Shown here piece after piece: positions 9,056 to 22,185 of a stretch of DNA of 64,000 bases. Both the position numbers and the translations under genes were made by a program. The first letter of the stretch is position 1. The number at the start of each line of letters is the position of its first letter. Source of the DNA: Erythrobasidium yunnanense (lineage: Eukaryota > Basidiomycota > Cystobasidiomycetes > Erythrobasidiales > Erythrobasidiaceae). The DNA lies in contig BCJC01000003.1 in NCBI GenBank assembly GCA_001600175.1, positions 1-64,000 of the forward strand, written 5' to 3'. The notes below the pieces were generated by a model that was not told where the DNA came from, did no database searches, and was given only the letters and a program-made list of their open reading frames with translations.

Positions 9056-11602
9056 TCACATGAAGCGTTCGGCGCCTATCTCCTCTCCAAAATCGTACAT
9101 CGTGATCTTCTGGTCGTGCGAGCAGCTGACAATCCTGGAGACATCCATTGCGACATCGAAGACGAGACTAGGCGCAAGAGGAAAGATTAGCAGACCATAT
9201 GATTTCAGCAAAAGCGCCGACCCACCTTGAATGACTACCCTTGAATGTCATCTTTAGGTTACCGGACTCAAGATCCCAGATACGAGTACTAGATGCGCAG
9301 TCAGCGACCTCTCCATTCCGGTTGCAGTCCAAACTCACGTCTTATCGTAGCTGCCCGTAAAGATACGCTTGCGAATCGGATCAAATACCATTGTTCGAAC
9401 CAGATCCTTGTGCCCTTTCAGAATCTTGAGGCATGCGCCAGTATTAGGATCCCAGACACGAATGGTCTTGTCATTCGAGCCGGTGATGATCACCTCGCCG
9501 TTGTATCTGAGCATCTTGGTCAGCATGTAAGTCTCACATCCGCATGGTTACACTCACTGAACGCATGCCAAGCCACGCTCATGCCCCTTGAACACTCTGA
9601 CTAGCTGTCCAGTCTCGATATTCCAGAGTTTAGCTTGTGAATCTCCGCTCGCGCTGACAATGATATCCCCGATAACTTGAATAGCGTTTACGGGTCCGCG
9701 ATGACCTTGCAACGATCTGTACGGCTCCAAAGTATCGCGCTTCCAGACCCTAATGCTCGTATCTTTCGAGCAAGAAGCGATGTACTGATCCGTCATCTGA
9801 ATATCGAGCACTCCGCCAGTATGGCCGATGAACTCGTGTTGAACAGACCAATCCTTCATGTCCCAGTAGAAGAACTCGCCGTTGGATGCACCTGTTGCCA
9901 TGATATCACCGCTACAATCGATATTAGCCATGATCACCCAATCTTATGCTGCAGACGCACTCAAGGCAGATTGCTAGTACACTAGCTCCGTGTTGTTGAA
10001 AGGTTTGTCTGACCACGCCCTTTTGGATATCCCAGACCCTGCGAATGGATTAGATTGTGGACAGGCTCAGCATATGGCGGTCTCACTTGATAGAGGTATC
10101 ACGCTGCACCATGTGTCAGCAAGTCCACAGCTAAGAATGAAGAGTGAGTACTTACAGAGCCCGAGACCAGCATGTTTCCCCGCAAAGCTACGCAGTATAC
10201 CGAATCCTAATACAGACGAAATCAGACAGCTCCGTTAATACTTGACTAGATAGCTCACTGTATGCCCTCTAAGGGTCCTCTTCACGAAGCGTCCTTCCTC
10301 CCATCTACGCTCCAATTCCAGTCTGTCTCGGTACAAAGCTCGCCAGTCTAGCACAATCGAGGAAGCAGGAGATGGGTCCATAGACGGCTGGGATACCGGA
10401 TCGAATGGTGACAGAGTATTTGTGCTGGCTCTTCTATTATGTACGCTGAGCCTAGAAGGTGTGAGAGAGCTGAAGGAGGTATCTGCGAGTCCGTGTTCTT
10501 CGCCTTCTGCAAGCTCGTGTAATAGGGACTGATTCTCCACAGAAGACTGATTGATTGCACTTGTGGTGTTTCTACGAGATACTCTTGCGATCGAATTGCG
10601 GCGAGGTGTACTTGGAGGAGCATAAAATGAAGAAGGACTTTGACCAGCAGCAGTGCTAGCTCGCACTCTGGAAGGTGTAGAGGTGCCCGCGCCTTGAGGA
10701 TTAGGATCGCTGTCACGACTAGCTGCGAGTCGTGAAGTAGGAGAACCACCGCTAGATCGCGAGAGAATGGCCAAGTAGCCCATTTCGCTGACGAGATCTC
10801 CAAGCCTTCGACCAATTCTTGCAGCTATACCTCCTTCGCTTGTGGTAGTGTTTGCTCTTCTATGGCGGTTTGGAGTGGTATAGGCCAAGTTGCTGAGGGG
10901 AGGGGATGCTCGAAGGGCGGTCGCACTGTTCAGGTATTCCGGCTTGACCTGCCAGCCGTCGTTGCGATAGAAGTGGTCCCTCCATACGCTGGGATCTGTG
11001 GCAGGTATGCGCATTAGCATTATCCAGGTCGGTTCAGATAAGCTACGTACCAGAACAGATTGTGTACCAAGATCTCGAGACCTGGCTTGCGTAACCCAGC
11101 GTCTCGATGTCGGCAAACAGTAGCACATAAAGGCTGATCTCAAGCGGTAAGGAGCTGATGAAGTCTGTTGAGATAGCGTCGGAGATGCGTCAGTGGGTGC
11201 ATCATGAAAGGGGTTTGACGATGTTTCGTGTGGATAGCGCCGGGTACATCAATACGCACCAACTTTGCCAGTAGTATCAGACATGCTAATACCCTCGTCC
11301 AGCACTGGATCCTCGTCAGGTTCGGGCAGCGCGTCCAAGCTGTCAACAGGGCTGCCGCTGCCATCTTCAGGATCCAAGACATCAGGATGCGCGAGCTTCT
11401 TCTTTGACGGAGTTGATTCCTTGTCTGTCATCTTCTGCTTCTTGCGAGACGTTCCAACCCACGCGGGCATCAGACCCCAAGTGCTGCTGCTGCTGCCGGC
11501 TCGCCGTGTTGGCGATGATGGGGGATCATTCAAGGATGTTTTATCAGCCTCAGTGACTGATGTTGCTGGAACGCCGGGTACGTCCTGCTGGACGAAGGCC
11601 AT
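9056..11602 (-). CDS. F-box/WD40 protein, SCF substrate receptor
   Basis: Predicted substrate-binding subunit of an SCF ubiquitin ligase. The first exon (about 110 residues) is Ser/Pro/Asp-rich and disordered. The second exon carries the F-box, starting SSLPLEISLYVLLFADIETL and ending in VSRSWYTICS. A Ser-rich linker of more than 200 residues follows, then about seven WD40 repeats with clear GH...WD blades, such as GSNDKTIRVWDPNTGACLKI. The last exon reads CSHDQKITMYDFGEEIGAER. The start is the ATG at 11600-11602. It resembles the Cdc4/Met30/beta-TrCP class, but the very long F-box-to-WD linker prevents assignment to one orthologue. Many short introns interrupt the propeller. Confidence 0.85.
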
Positions 11603-11843
11603 CGTCGGCAAAAACAGTGCGTCAAAGGCGAAGCAGCAAGCGGGCAGAAGTCAGCGGAAGAGGCAGAAATCGCTGTCATCTGTTGCAGAAGTGTATACAC
11701 CGTTACATGTCTGTAGCTACAAAGCCAACTTGCTTACTCTTGGCCAAGCTTCCCGTGACTATCTTGTCTCTCGACCACGCGACGCTGTTCCTCTCTCCTC
11801 TCAGGCAGACGTCGACTACTCAGTACTGGGCTGTGTCTTGTCC

Positions 11844-14800
11844 ATGTCCTCTGTCCCGTCCTTCTCCTCCTTTCCCGTCTTCGACTCATTCCCTGCAACA
11901 ACCCCGTCATCATCCAGCAGCAGGGAGAACAAGGGCAAAGGCAGAAGCAGAGAGCAGCACTCGGAAGATGACGAGGCGCGTGAAGCAAGGAAGCGAGCCA
12001 AGAGGGAGAAAGAGGAGGGTAAGGAAGAACGCAGAGGCAGACGAAAGGACAGACACGATGACAGGGAAGAGCATGGCAGACCGGCAACGTCGAAGCGACT
12101 TGAATACTACAACACGCCCGACTTAACTTCTGGGGAGATAGCTATCCTGAAAGCGAAGAGCACCAACCAAGAACCAGGCGAAAGCAGCAATACTCCCGAC
12201 TACAAGCTGTTCGCACTCGATAGAAAAGGCGACCAAGATGTAAGACGCTACGGCAAGCCTTACAAGGGCTCAATACCTACTTATAGACGCTTTGGATGTG
12301 AGTGAATACTAAATTGCTCTTGAATAATGCTGACTCCTCGCAGACGGCCATGTCGTCGGACTCGAGGGAGAGTACAAGATAACCAAAGACACTGCATATA
12401 CGGGGGAGGGGTTCACAGTCATTGCTGGAAGAGATTATACTCAGGTACGGTAAAGACAGAGATGCCCGAAGGTATGAAATGAGCTGAATCCTTGACTATA
12501 GGCACCTCGACTTGCAGACCGTAAAGCCCAGTCTCGCATAATGGATAGACACTACAAGAGGATAACTCTTACCTCTATCAAGCCCGAAGATAGGCTGGCA
12601 GCTGGCCTCCTCCAGACTGATGACGACTTCGTTCCCTTTGCCAAAGAAGTGTCAAAGCAAGAGCGCCTGGACCGCTTGGAGCATGAACATGGACAGGACT
12701 ATCGATCAGTCGCGGGAATGATCACTTCGGCAGACAGCTCGGATGAGGACGCTTTGGAACAGGAGGAAGAGGGAGGCGAGAGTTATGATGAATACCTCAA
12801 GCGAAAGAATCGGGAATTCGAACAGCACTTGCGACAGTCGCCTTCAGATGTCACAGCATGGCTCAGGCTTGTTAAGTTCCAAGATGAAGTCTACAGCTCC
12901 ATCTCACCAGATGTGTCTCGTTCAAGGCGTCGAGCCGCACTGTCAAGCACGGAGAAGCGGTCACTATGCGAAGTCAAGCTAGCAATCATCGAACGGGCCA
13001 TGTCGTATCCTGGCAACGCCGACTCTGTCGAGTTGACTCTAGCTATGCTGAAGCAAGGAGGAGAGATATGGGATACAAGCGAGCTCATGAAGCGATGGCA
13101 AGCAGCTCTTCGAAACAAGCCGGAAGAAATGAAACTCTGGCTGGCCTATCTCACCTTTCGGCAGACGAGGGCAAGCGTCTTTTCAGTTCAAGAGATTGTG
13201 GATGTATACTCGGACTGCCTGATGCGGCTCGGCAAGTCTGCAAGAAAGGCAGCTTTAAGTAGTCAAGGTGAGACTTTGCACGTTGATCCGCAGCTGTAGC
13301 TGATGGTGTGCGTCGTGGTTAGCTCGCCAATCGCTCGAAGAGATCTGCCTCTACCTTTTCCTCCGAGCATGTCTCATGTTACGTCAGGCAGGTCGGTCTC
13401 ATCTCATTCCTTGAAAGAAATGTTCGCAGTAATTGAACGGCTTGCAATCACAGGTTATGCCGAACGCGCTTTGGCAGCTTTCCAGGCCATCATTGAGCTC
13501 AACTTCTACCTTCCTGACCGCTACAATGCCGATGTACATTCCAACGAGAAAACCCAGTCAGAAGCTCTCAATGATCTTGAATCGTTCTGGGACCTAGAAG
13601 CCCCAAGATTTGGCGAAGATGGGTCCGTCGGATGGCGCAACACAAGCGACAGCGCAGAGCCTCTCGCGAGTCTCAGTATAGCCACCAAAGACACACTATC
13701 ATCAAGCGAAGATCCATTTGTGATGTGGGGAGCGGAGGAGACACAGAATGCAGCATCCTACACCCGACCTTTGCGGACGACTGACTCTGACCCACGGGCT
13801 GAAAACGATCCTTTCGCAACAGTTCTCTTCTCCGACGTGCGACCTCTGCTCTTCAGTATCTCTGGTCGCGATTCGAGATACCAGCTCATCTACTCCTTCC
13901 TCTTCTTCCTGGGCCTGCCCGTCATACCGCCGGACACTTCAACTACTACCTCTTTATCTAGCGATACCTTCTTACACTCAGACGACTTCTCTCATCAGTC
14001 CAAGCGGCAAGCATTCTGGCCAACCCAAAGTACCGAGAGCTTCCTGCATGGACTTCTGCCTTTCGAGACTATAGGCGGCGAGCCTATGGAGCCAGTCAGG
14101 ACAGGTGGCATCAAAACACCTTTCGAGCCTCCTTTTAGGAAGTTCCCGCTGTCTCCTGATCTACTTTTTAGCGGGTCACCCAAGTGGTTTTCTCTCCTGG
14201 ATCAGAAAGACTACCTGGCTGAACTGGATCTTCCGCTTATAAGGTGCGTAACTCGTACGGAGTCTGGAGCAGAGCGTGATACTGAGATGATCTACAGAAA
14301 TGTTCTGGCTCAAGCAAGGACTGTACTCAAGGATAGCTTCCTGACCCTGGCTTACTTCTCGCTTGAAGCGTCGTTGAACCCGAAGAAGTAAGTCCTACTT
14401 ACTTTGTGTCTACAAAGCAAGCTGATCCGACCTCGTCGCTAAGTGCCGTCAAGATCGCAAAGCGTATTCTGAAGGATGACAGCAAGAACCTGCTTCATTG
14501 GGACGCGTATGCTCGCATAGAACGCAGTATCGGCAATCTACCTGCAGCGCGATCTGTCTATATGAACGCCCTCGTTCTGTCTCAAGACTTTACAGAGCGA
14601 GAGCGCATGGACACACCTCTGCTCTGGCGAGCTTGGGCAGAAATGGAGTGGGAAGCCGGCAGACCGGCATGTGCGCTGCAAGTGCTCTTGGCTAGCTCGA
14701 GTGACAAGATCGACCGAGTGCTGCTCGGTAAGCCCATACTTTCCTATAGCCTTCACCGCTGACCAGCTGCACAGATCAAATCGCATCTCCTGCAGATGCC

Positions 14801-15821
14801 TCTACGCCTTCGCCAGTACAGCTTATTCGCGCGCGTCAATACTATACTCGACAACTTGAATTAGCCAATTCGGAAGACTCCCCTCAATCGCTCTTTCGGC
14901 ATCGAATTAGCATTACCTTCTGTTTGGCTCTCCTGCAGTATCTGTCCAGCGGTCTCGATGCAGCCAACGCAGTGATGAACTCTCAAACCAAGCACCTGCG
15001 GTCTGAAGGCAAGCAATCTGCTGAAGAAGAGGAGGCTCTAGCACTACAAGCCAAAATCATCTTCCGACATACGCAGACCAGGACGGCGTTCCGGCCAGGT
15101 GTGCTGCGACAGCATCTGGAGTCTGCCCTATCGCACTTCCCGAATAACTCGATTTTTCTGTCGATGTTCCTCTTCAACGAGATGCGCACTCGCATAGAAG
15201 GCCGAGTCAAGAAGGTCTTGAACGCTATTGTACTAGACAAGGCCTCTGGAACTACAGAGTCTTGGCTGTTTGCTATCTACTCCGAACTGCACATGAATGG
15301 ACGGAACTTCAATGCACAAGCCGTAAGAGCACTCTTTGAGCGCGCTATCGAAAGCGAAAGGTACGTTCGAGAGGTTCCGCCATGAATTCACAATTTGACT
15401 GCTGGAGTGCAGCACCTCGTCTTCGGTCAGTATATGGTCGCTGTACATCGACTATGAGCTTCGCCAAAACCAGCCGGCTCGAGCCAAAGGACTGCTTCAA
15501 CGAGCTTTAGTTCAATGTCCTTGGGCTAGATGTGCGTATCGTGAAGTCATTACTCAAGAGTCATTGCTGACACCTCCTCTAGCGCTGTACTTGATGGCTT
15601 TCTCTGCCAAATTCAGACCGGCATACCGGTCGGCCGAGCTTAAGGCAATACATAAACTGATGCTGGAGAAGGGCGTTCGCCTATACACTGACCTGGAAGA
15701 GCTGATACAAGACTACAATAGTGACGTTAGTGACGAGGAGGATGCAGAGGAAGAAGCTACAGTAGACGCATTGTATGCTCAGAGGCAAGCTGCAGAGCGC
15801 CTGAAGCTGCTGCCTATGTAG
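11844..15821 (+). CDS. NRDE2: NRDE2-family nuclear RNA surveillance protein
   Basis: Nuclear protein of the NRDE-2/Nrl1 family, which binds the Mtr4/Mtl1 helicase and links splicing, exosome control and RNAi. About 1,180 residues in nine exons. The start at 11844 gives the family-typical MSSVPSFSSFPVFDSF, followed by a charged RS/KE-rich region and the conserved ALDRKGDQDVRRYG and TYRRFGYGHVVGLEGEY. The NRDE-2 domain with HAT/TPR-like helices starts near 12770 (SYDEYLKRKNREFEQHLRQS) and includes LRQAGYAERALAAFQAIIEL across an intron at 13391-13453. It ends in an acidic tail. It runs head-to-tail into the PRP2 gene with only 120 bp between. Confidence 0.9.
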
Positions 15822-15941
15822 ATAGAGTAGCATGCAGTCATAGATCGCCGAGTCGATAATATTAAGCGTAGGCTTCGATATGCCTTACCACCTGACTCCA
15901 GCCAAATTGCCCTCTTGTCACCGGCCGACACTCACCTCGCA

Positions 15942-18900
15942 ATGGGCGACCTCAATACCTGGACAGGAGATCAGCTACTCAATCTCTTAGGAGCGAGCGA
16001 CTCTGCGCTGGTCGGTTACTTCACGACGCTGTCGAGCAAAGCGAAGAATGCAGGATCCTTGTACAATTCGCTAGTCGCAAATGGTCTGCCTGAGAACGGT
16101 CAAGCGCAGAAGTTCGCAGAAGAGCTGTACAAGAAGACTCCACGTACATCTGCCGGCTCGAATGCAACTGGAGCAGCTGCGCGCGAGAAGAAGCTGAAAG
16201 ACGAGCGAGCTAAGGAGGAACAAAGGAAGAAGGAATTGGGCAGCCAGAAGTTCTCTTTGATGCTGGATGATGATGGAGGCAGCGCTATCAACGGCAACGC
16301 AATTGCTTCGAGCTCGAAAGCAAGCACAAGCTCGGCAAAGAAAGACAAGTCATCGAAATCCTCGACTGCACGCAAACGAGCTGCTGGCACAGAGCAAGAC
16401 TGGGAAGCAGAAACACAGTCTGACGACAGAGGAAGCTCAAAGAGGCGCCGGAGTGCCTCTCCCGCAAGGTCTGCAGATGGCTCAATACCGGACGATGAAA
16501 CGCCTGAAGAGTATGCAGCAAGGAAGGAGAAGGAACGTCTGCGCGACTTACAAGAAAGAGATGAGTTTGACAAGCGTATGAAGGCGCGAGACAAGGACAA
16601 GGGCAAGAAGAATATTGTCGAAGACCGCACCGTCACATCCGAACAACGAGCACGCAGATTACTTCAAGAAGATGCTGAGAAAGCTGCAGCTGCGATGCCA
16701 AACCTGAGAGACTACTCAAGACAGGAATACCTCAAGAAGCGCGAACAGCAACGGATAGACTTGCTTAGGCTGGAGATTCAAGACTTTGAGCGAGATACGC
16801 GCGGCCAGAAGCTGACAAAGCGAGAGCTCAAGGAACTGGAGAGCAAGAAGGAGATCCTGCGCCTGACGGAGGAGCGCCTACGGATAGACGATGGGTATGA
16901 TGGATACATGATGCCGGAGGATTACTTGACAGAGAAAGGCAAACTGGACGCCCGCAAGAAGAAGGAGGTGCTATATAAGCGCTACGAGGACAACAAGAGA
17001 GATCGGGATACCGACCAATTCGTTACGGATATCGATAGGTGCGTGCCAACAAGCCCCGCGCTTGGACTTTTGCTGATCCTGACTTCCTATAGACACGAGC
17101 AACTACAAACATCGAGCGCGATACTACAGACAGGTGCTCTCGATCGCTTACCGGCAGAGAACGAAGAAGACTATGAATACGTTTTCGACGACACCGCGCA
17201 CATAGCTTTCGAGGTCTCGGACAAGATTGGCGGTAATCTGACGCAAGAGGATCTCGCACTACAAGCACAAATCGACGCAGCCGAACAACGAGTAAAGAGC
17301 ATTGACCAGGTCCGCAAGTCTCTGCCGGTGTACGAATGGCGAGAACAGCTATTGCAAGCTATTGAGGACTTCCAAGTTCTCATCATAGTAGGAGAGACAG
17401 GATCAGGAAAGACAACCCAGCTGCCGCAGTTCTTACATGAAGCCGGCTACACGAAAGGAGGACAGAAGATCGGATGTACGCAGCCGCGAAGAGTAGCAGC
17501 AATGTCCGTTGCAGCAAGAGTAGCTGAAGAAATGGGAGTCCGGCTGGGGAAAGAAGTCGGATACTCAATCCGTTTCGAAGACTGCACGAGCGACAAGACA
17601 GTTATCAAGTACATGACCGATGGAATGCTTCTGCGAGAGTTCATGACGGAACCAGATTTGGCTGGATACAATGCTATGATCATCGACGAAGCGCACGAAA
17701 GAACACTCAGTACAGATATCCTGCTCGGATTGGTCAAAGATATCGCCCGCTTCAGGCCAGACTTCCGCCTTCTCATCTCTTCGGCTACCATCAACGCCGA
17801 AAAGTTCTCTGAGCACTTCGACGGAGCGCCCATTTTCAATATTCCGGGACGTATGTATCCTGTCGACATCCATTACACGCCTCAACCCGAAGCAAACTAT
17901 CTCCACGCAGCCATCACAACGGTCTTCCAAATCCATACTTCGCAGCCGAAAGGCGATATCTTAGTATTCTTGACTGGTCAAGATGAGATCGATGCGGCAG
18001 AAGAAAGTATCACCGAGACTTCCAGAGCTCTGGGCAATAAGGTAGCGGAACTTATCGTCTGCCCCATCTACGCAAATCTACCTACCGAGTTGCAGGCCAA
18101 GATCTTCGAGCCTACACCTCCCGGTGCACGCAAAGTAGTTCTCGCTACCAACATAGCCGAAACCAGTATCACAATTGACGGAGTAGTCTATGTTATCGAT
18201 CCCGGCTTTGTCAAGCAAAATTCGTACAACCCAAGAACAAGCATGGAGTCATTGGTCGTTGTTCCGGTGAGTAAGCTTACACAAAGCAGCCAGGACGTGT
18301 CTGACCTCCGTATCTGTTAGTGCTCCCGAGCTGCTGCTGGACAACGTGCTGGAAGAGCTGGTCGTGTCGGACCAGGCAAGACTTTCCGCTTATACACGAA
18401 GGGTGCATACATGAATGAGCTGGAGGAAGATACAGTTCCCGAAATTCAGCGGACAAACCTAGGCTCGGCGATTCTTCTGCTGAAATCGCTGGGTATCAAC
18501 GACTTGCTGGCTTTTGAATTCATCGATACTCCGCCTGAAGAGACTCTTCGGCGCAGTTTGGAACTGCTCTATGCTTTGGGAGCCCTGAATGACCGGGGAG
18601 AGCTTACCAAGCTCGGTAGACGGATGTCAGAATTCGTAAGTCCTGCTTTATCGCACTTTGTCTTTCTGTATGCTGACACTTTCCACCTAGCCTATGGACC
18701 CACGTCTCTCCAAAGCCATCATCGCAAGCGAGCAATACAAGTGCACGGAGGAGGTCCTGACCATCGTCTCCATGCTGCAAGAGTCTGGATCGCTCTTCTT
18801 CCGGCCAAAAGACAAGCGTATTCAAGCCAATCAAGCACATCAGAACTTTGTTCGGCCTGGAGGTGATCACTTCACCCTGCTCAACGTGTTCAACGAATGG

Positions 18901-19362
18901 GTGGAGACTGGCTTCTCCATCTCCTGGTCGTACGAGAACTTTGTGCAGATCAAGTCTCTTAACAGAGTTCGCGATGTCCGCGATCAGCTCTCGTCGCTTT
19001 GCGAAAGAGTCGAGATCGTGCCGGAAAGTAACGTGGACAGTAGCGACATTATCCCGATACAGAAGGCTATTCTGGCAGGATACTTCTACAATTGTGGTCA
19101 GCTCAGTCGATCTGGCGACAGCTACAAAACGTTCAAGACCAACCAAACCATTTTCATCCATCCCTCCTCTTCCCTCTTCAATACGCAGCCGCCAGTGCGG
19201 TATATCAACTTCTACGAGCTTGTGCTCACTACGAAAGAGTATGCAAGATCAGTGATGGAGTTCAGGCCAGACTGGCTGCTGCAGGTGGCTCCGCACGCCT
19301 TCAATAAGAAGGACATTCAAGATGATACGGCGCGTAAGATGCCGAAGCAGGTGAAGCAGTAA
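15942..19362 (+). CDS. PRP2: DEAH-box spliceosomal RNA helicase Prp2/DHX16
   Basis: ATP-dependent remodeller that converts the activated spliceosome to its catalytic form. About 1,090 residues, four exons. The N-terminal region ([20 protein letters not shown]) matches the PWI-like start of DHX16, followed by a charged KE/RS linker. Helicase motifs are in order: GETGSGKTT (I), TQPRRVAA (Ia), DEAH (II), SAT (III), NIAETSITI (V) and QRAGRAGR (VI, across an intron at about 18269). Winged-helix, ratchet and OB-fold regions follow, with the typical [13 protein letters not shown]. The long N-terminal match and [20 protein letters not shown] favour Prp2 over Prp16, Prp22 or Prp43. The ATG at 15942 was preferred to one 27 nt upstream. 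Confidence 0.93.
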
Positions 19363-19457
19363 TATGATTGCTGTACAATAGTCGTACATCACTGTTGTCA
19401 TGCGTGTTCTCGTGCTCTTCAAGACGGACGCCTCGTCTCGCAGCGGCTGGCCTGACC

Positions 19458-21076
19458 TCACAGCTTGCTCGCTGGGATACCGGCCTCGTTGATGAAGACA
19501 GCTGCAGCACCCATTCCCGAGCCCACGCAATAAAAAAGGCGGGGAACCAGATGTCAGCCTTAATCGAGTGTACTGACGGCAAATCGCTAACCATTGTTGT
19601 CACCAGGACCTGCTCATTGCGGCGAGCTAGTTCGGAAAGTCCGGTAGCAACTGTACATACTGTCAACCACTGTTTTACAGACTTGAGCTAGTTCACATTA
19701 CCTTGTCGCACTCCTGTAGCGCCCAGAGGATGCCCTAATGCGATAGCGCCTCCATTCACGCTAGAGACATCTCAGTAAAGGTAACAGGAAGAAGAAAGAT
19801 GTAACCTCACTTCACTTTCTCAAGATCAATACCGAGCTCCTCCACGCAGTAGACGTACATTGTCGAGAAGGCCTCGTTGATCTCCCAAAGATCAACCTGG
19901 TCTTTCGTAAGGCCGACCTTCTGCAGTACCTTGGGCACAGCTACAGCAGGTCCGATACCCATGTACTTAGGTGTGACTCCGACTACAGAAGTAGCCAGAT
20001 GACGGGCCAAAGGTTTGAGACCGAGCTCTTCTGCTTTCCGCCTTGTCATGATGAAGGCAGCGGCAGCACCGTCTGTAACTTGACTAGAGTTTCCTCCAGT
20101 GCTCAATTCACCCCATTGAGGGAATGCCGGCCTAGCTTTATTGAGCGCCTCAATCGTAGTTCCCATCCTCATGCCGTCGTCCTTCTCTACCAGCATTTCG
20201 GTCTTCTCGCCAGTCTCGGCGTTAATTTGTGTCGCTTTCACTGGAAGAATCTCTTGCAGGAACTTGCCGGACTTCGTTGCCTGTTCTGCACGCTGGTGAG
20301 ATCGCAGTGCATACTCATCCATCTTGGCTCTCGCGATCTTGAAGTCCCGGCCGACGTTTTCTGATGTCCACCCCATTGGCTGAAGACACGGTCAGCCTGA
20401 TCTAGGACAATATTGCAGGAGTATACCTCGGCGCAATCCTTTGATGCTGCATTGGCTAGAACAGCTTCCGATTTGAAGACAGGTGTTGGACGGGGACTAT
20501 CACAAGCCTTAGCTGTTATAGACAGTGTATACAGAGAGACAAACGTACTTGCTGCTCATGCTCTCTACTCCGACCGCCAATCCAATTTCGATATCTCCAC
20601 GAGCTACGCTATCACTGATTGCACGGATAGCCATCAAGCCGGAACCGCATAGTCTGTTGAGAGACTGAACAGGTGTGTGTTCCGCAAAGCCAGCCGCGAG
20701 TGCCGAGGCTCTTGCTTCATAGCATGGCGAAGGTGCATGGCATGTTCCGACTACGATATCTTCTACCAAGCTGGTGTCGAAGCCAGCTTGTTCTTTCGCT
20801 CCAGATAGAATAGCAGTTAGGAGCGTGTCGGAAGAAGTGTCTTTGAAGCCGCCCTTCTTGGCTTTCGTGAGAGCTGTCCGCTTGATCCAGGTGATGACTA
20901 CATCGTCGGGCGATTTCTTCAGGACTGTTAGAGAGTATTAGCATGCTGCTTGATGTTCCGAAACGGGTTCAATCACGATGTTCAGGCAAAGATGCCCTTG
21001 TCCGGGCTGAAGAGCCGAAAGATCGCGCAGAAGCCATAGAAGCGCGAGCGGCAGAAGCGTGAGCTAGGCGAAGCAT
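19458..21076 (-). CDS. POT1: 3-ketoacyl-CoA thiolase with presequence-like N-terminus and SKL C-terminus
   Basis: Last enzyme of fatty-acid beta-oxidation (3-ketoacyl-CoA + CoA to acyl-CoA + acetyl-CoA). About 430 residues. The nucleophilic Cys is in SLNRLCGSGLMAI, the catalytic His in NGGAIALGHPLGATG, and the second Cys in CVGSGMGAAAVF. The protein ends ASKL, a type 1 peroxisomal signal. The N-terminus MLRLAHASAARASMASARSF is Arg/Ala/Ser-rich without acids, like a mitochondrial presequence; no canonical PTS2 is visible. The last intron (19530-19591) has a normal donor but the base pair before the TGC active-site codon is AT, not AG. Read straight through, the frame stays open but loses both the Cys motif and SKL. 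The gene converges on PRP2, 95 bp away. Confidence 0.88.
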
Positions 21077-22185
21077 GATGACAAGTGATCAGGTTGATGG
21101 TAGCGCGAAAGAGAAGGCAAGGTCGAACAGAAGATGATCTGTTCAGAGCCCGGCACTCACTTCTTCCGGTGCGGCCCGTCTGGAAAGGTTCTGCTTGTTG
21201 TTCGAGCACGCAGACACGCGCAAGCTCTACTGATCGTGCTTTCGGAGAGCAGGAGTCGCAGTGTTGTATAGGGAGCTGAATTGCAAGCAGCAAGAAGAAC
21301 TAACTCTACACGTGACGAGAGAAATAACACCGGCTTGCCCAAAGCTTTCTACACCATACACTACAAGTGCCCTTGGTCTGAGTGTGCATGCCATTGCTGT
21401 TGTCTCTTGTGGACGATATGCGACTCAGTATAGCAAGAGCTACATATGAGCTGCTGTTTTCGGTTGCTTTCACAGCGAAGCTATCAGCAGTTGGTCTGAA
21501 GCCAATCTGCCTTACTCCAGCGGTTCATGTACAGTGAGCAGTGTGGGCATGTCTTTATGAGCCGCAGAGCATATCTGTAGGCAGACATGCAGTATAGCAG
21601 ACTGATCAATACAGCAGGGATACTGGGGTCCCAGTTGAGAATGAATGTGGATAAAGATGAGTTGTTAGGGCAATATAGGCAATGCCCATAGTGTAGATCT
21701 GTCTTGATCATACTGCAGTATCTCGGTGGGATGGCAGATTAGAAGAGAGGATCCGAGGCAGGCAGAACGGTCAGGGTATAGTTAAGCTATCTCAGGCAGG
21801 TATGATTAGCTTTGTTCTTGAGCGTAAGCCAGGTCAGGTGAACAAGGAGAGCTGCGTGAACGCTTGAAGAGGACTGCCAGAGTGCAGCAGCTCGCTGAGA
21901 GCGTTCTATGAGTAAGATCATAATAGCAGTATCTCGTTGTGTATACAGCCTCCAGGCAGTTTGGTCTGTTTGTGTTGTGCAGATCCAAGCGATTTTCGGG
22001 CCCTTCTCCGTCGAAAAAAAGTCCAAGTCTTCCAAAAGAGTTTGCGGGTGTCTTCTGCGCAGAGAGGTCTCAAGTCGCAAAAAGGTGAGGAGCGACGTAC
22101 AAGTACCATTGAAGAGAGTATAGTCGGCTCACTGCTGGTGCCCCCTGCTTTCTGCGCTTCCAGATAGCGAGTCCATCCAGCCGAG
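21077..22185. promoter_or_regulatory. 1.1-kb divergent intergenic region
   Basis: Lies between the thiolase start (minus) and the Stm1-like start (plus), so it must hold both promoters. No gene with a recognisable domain was found on either strand; the open frames are under 105 codons and lack family features. No clear TATA box or repeated operator stands out. Confidence 0.45.

Noticed and set aside
11560-12126. Alternative 188-codon plus-strand frame
   Set aside because: Overlaps the NRDE2 first exon in another frame and has no family features.
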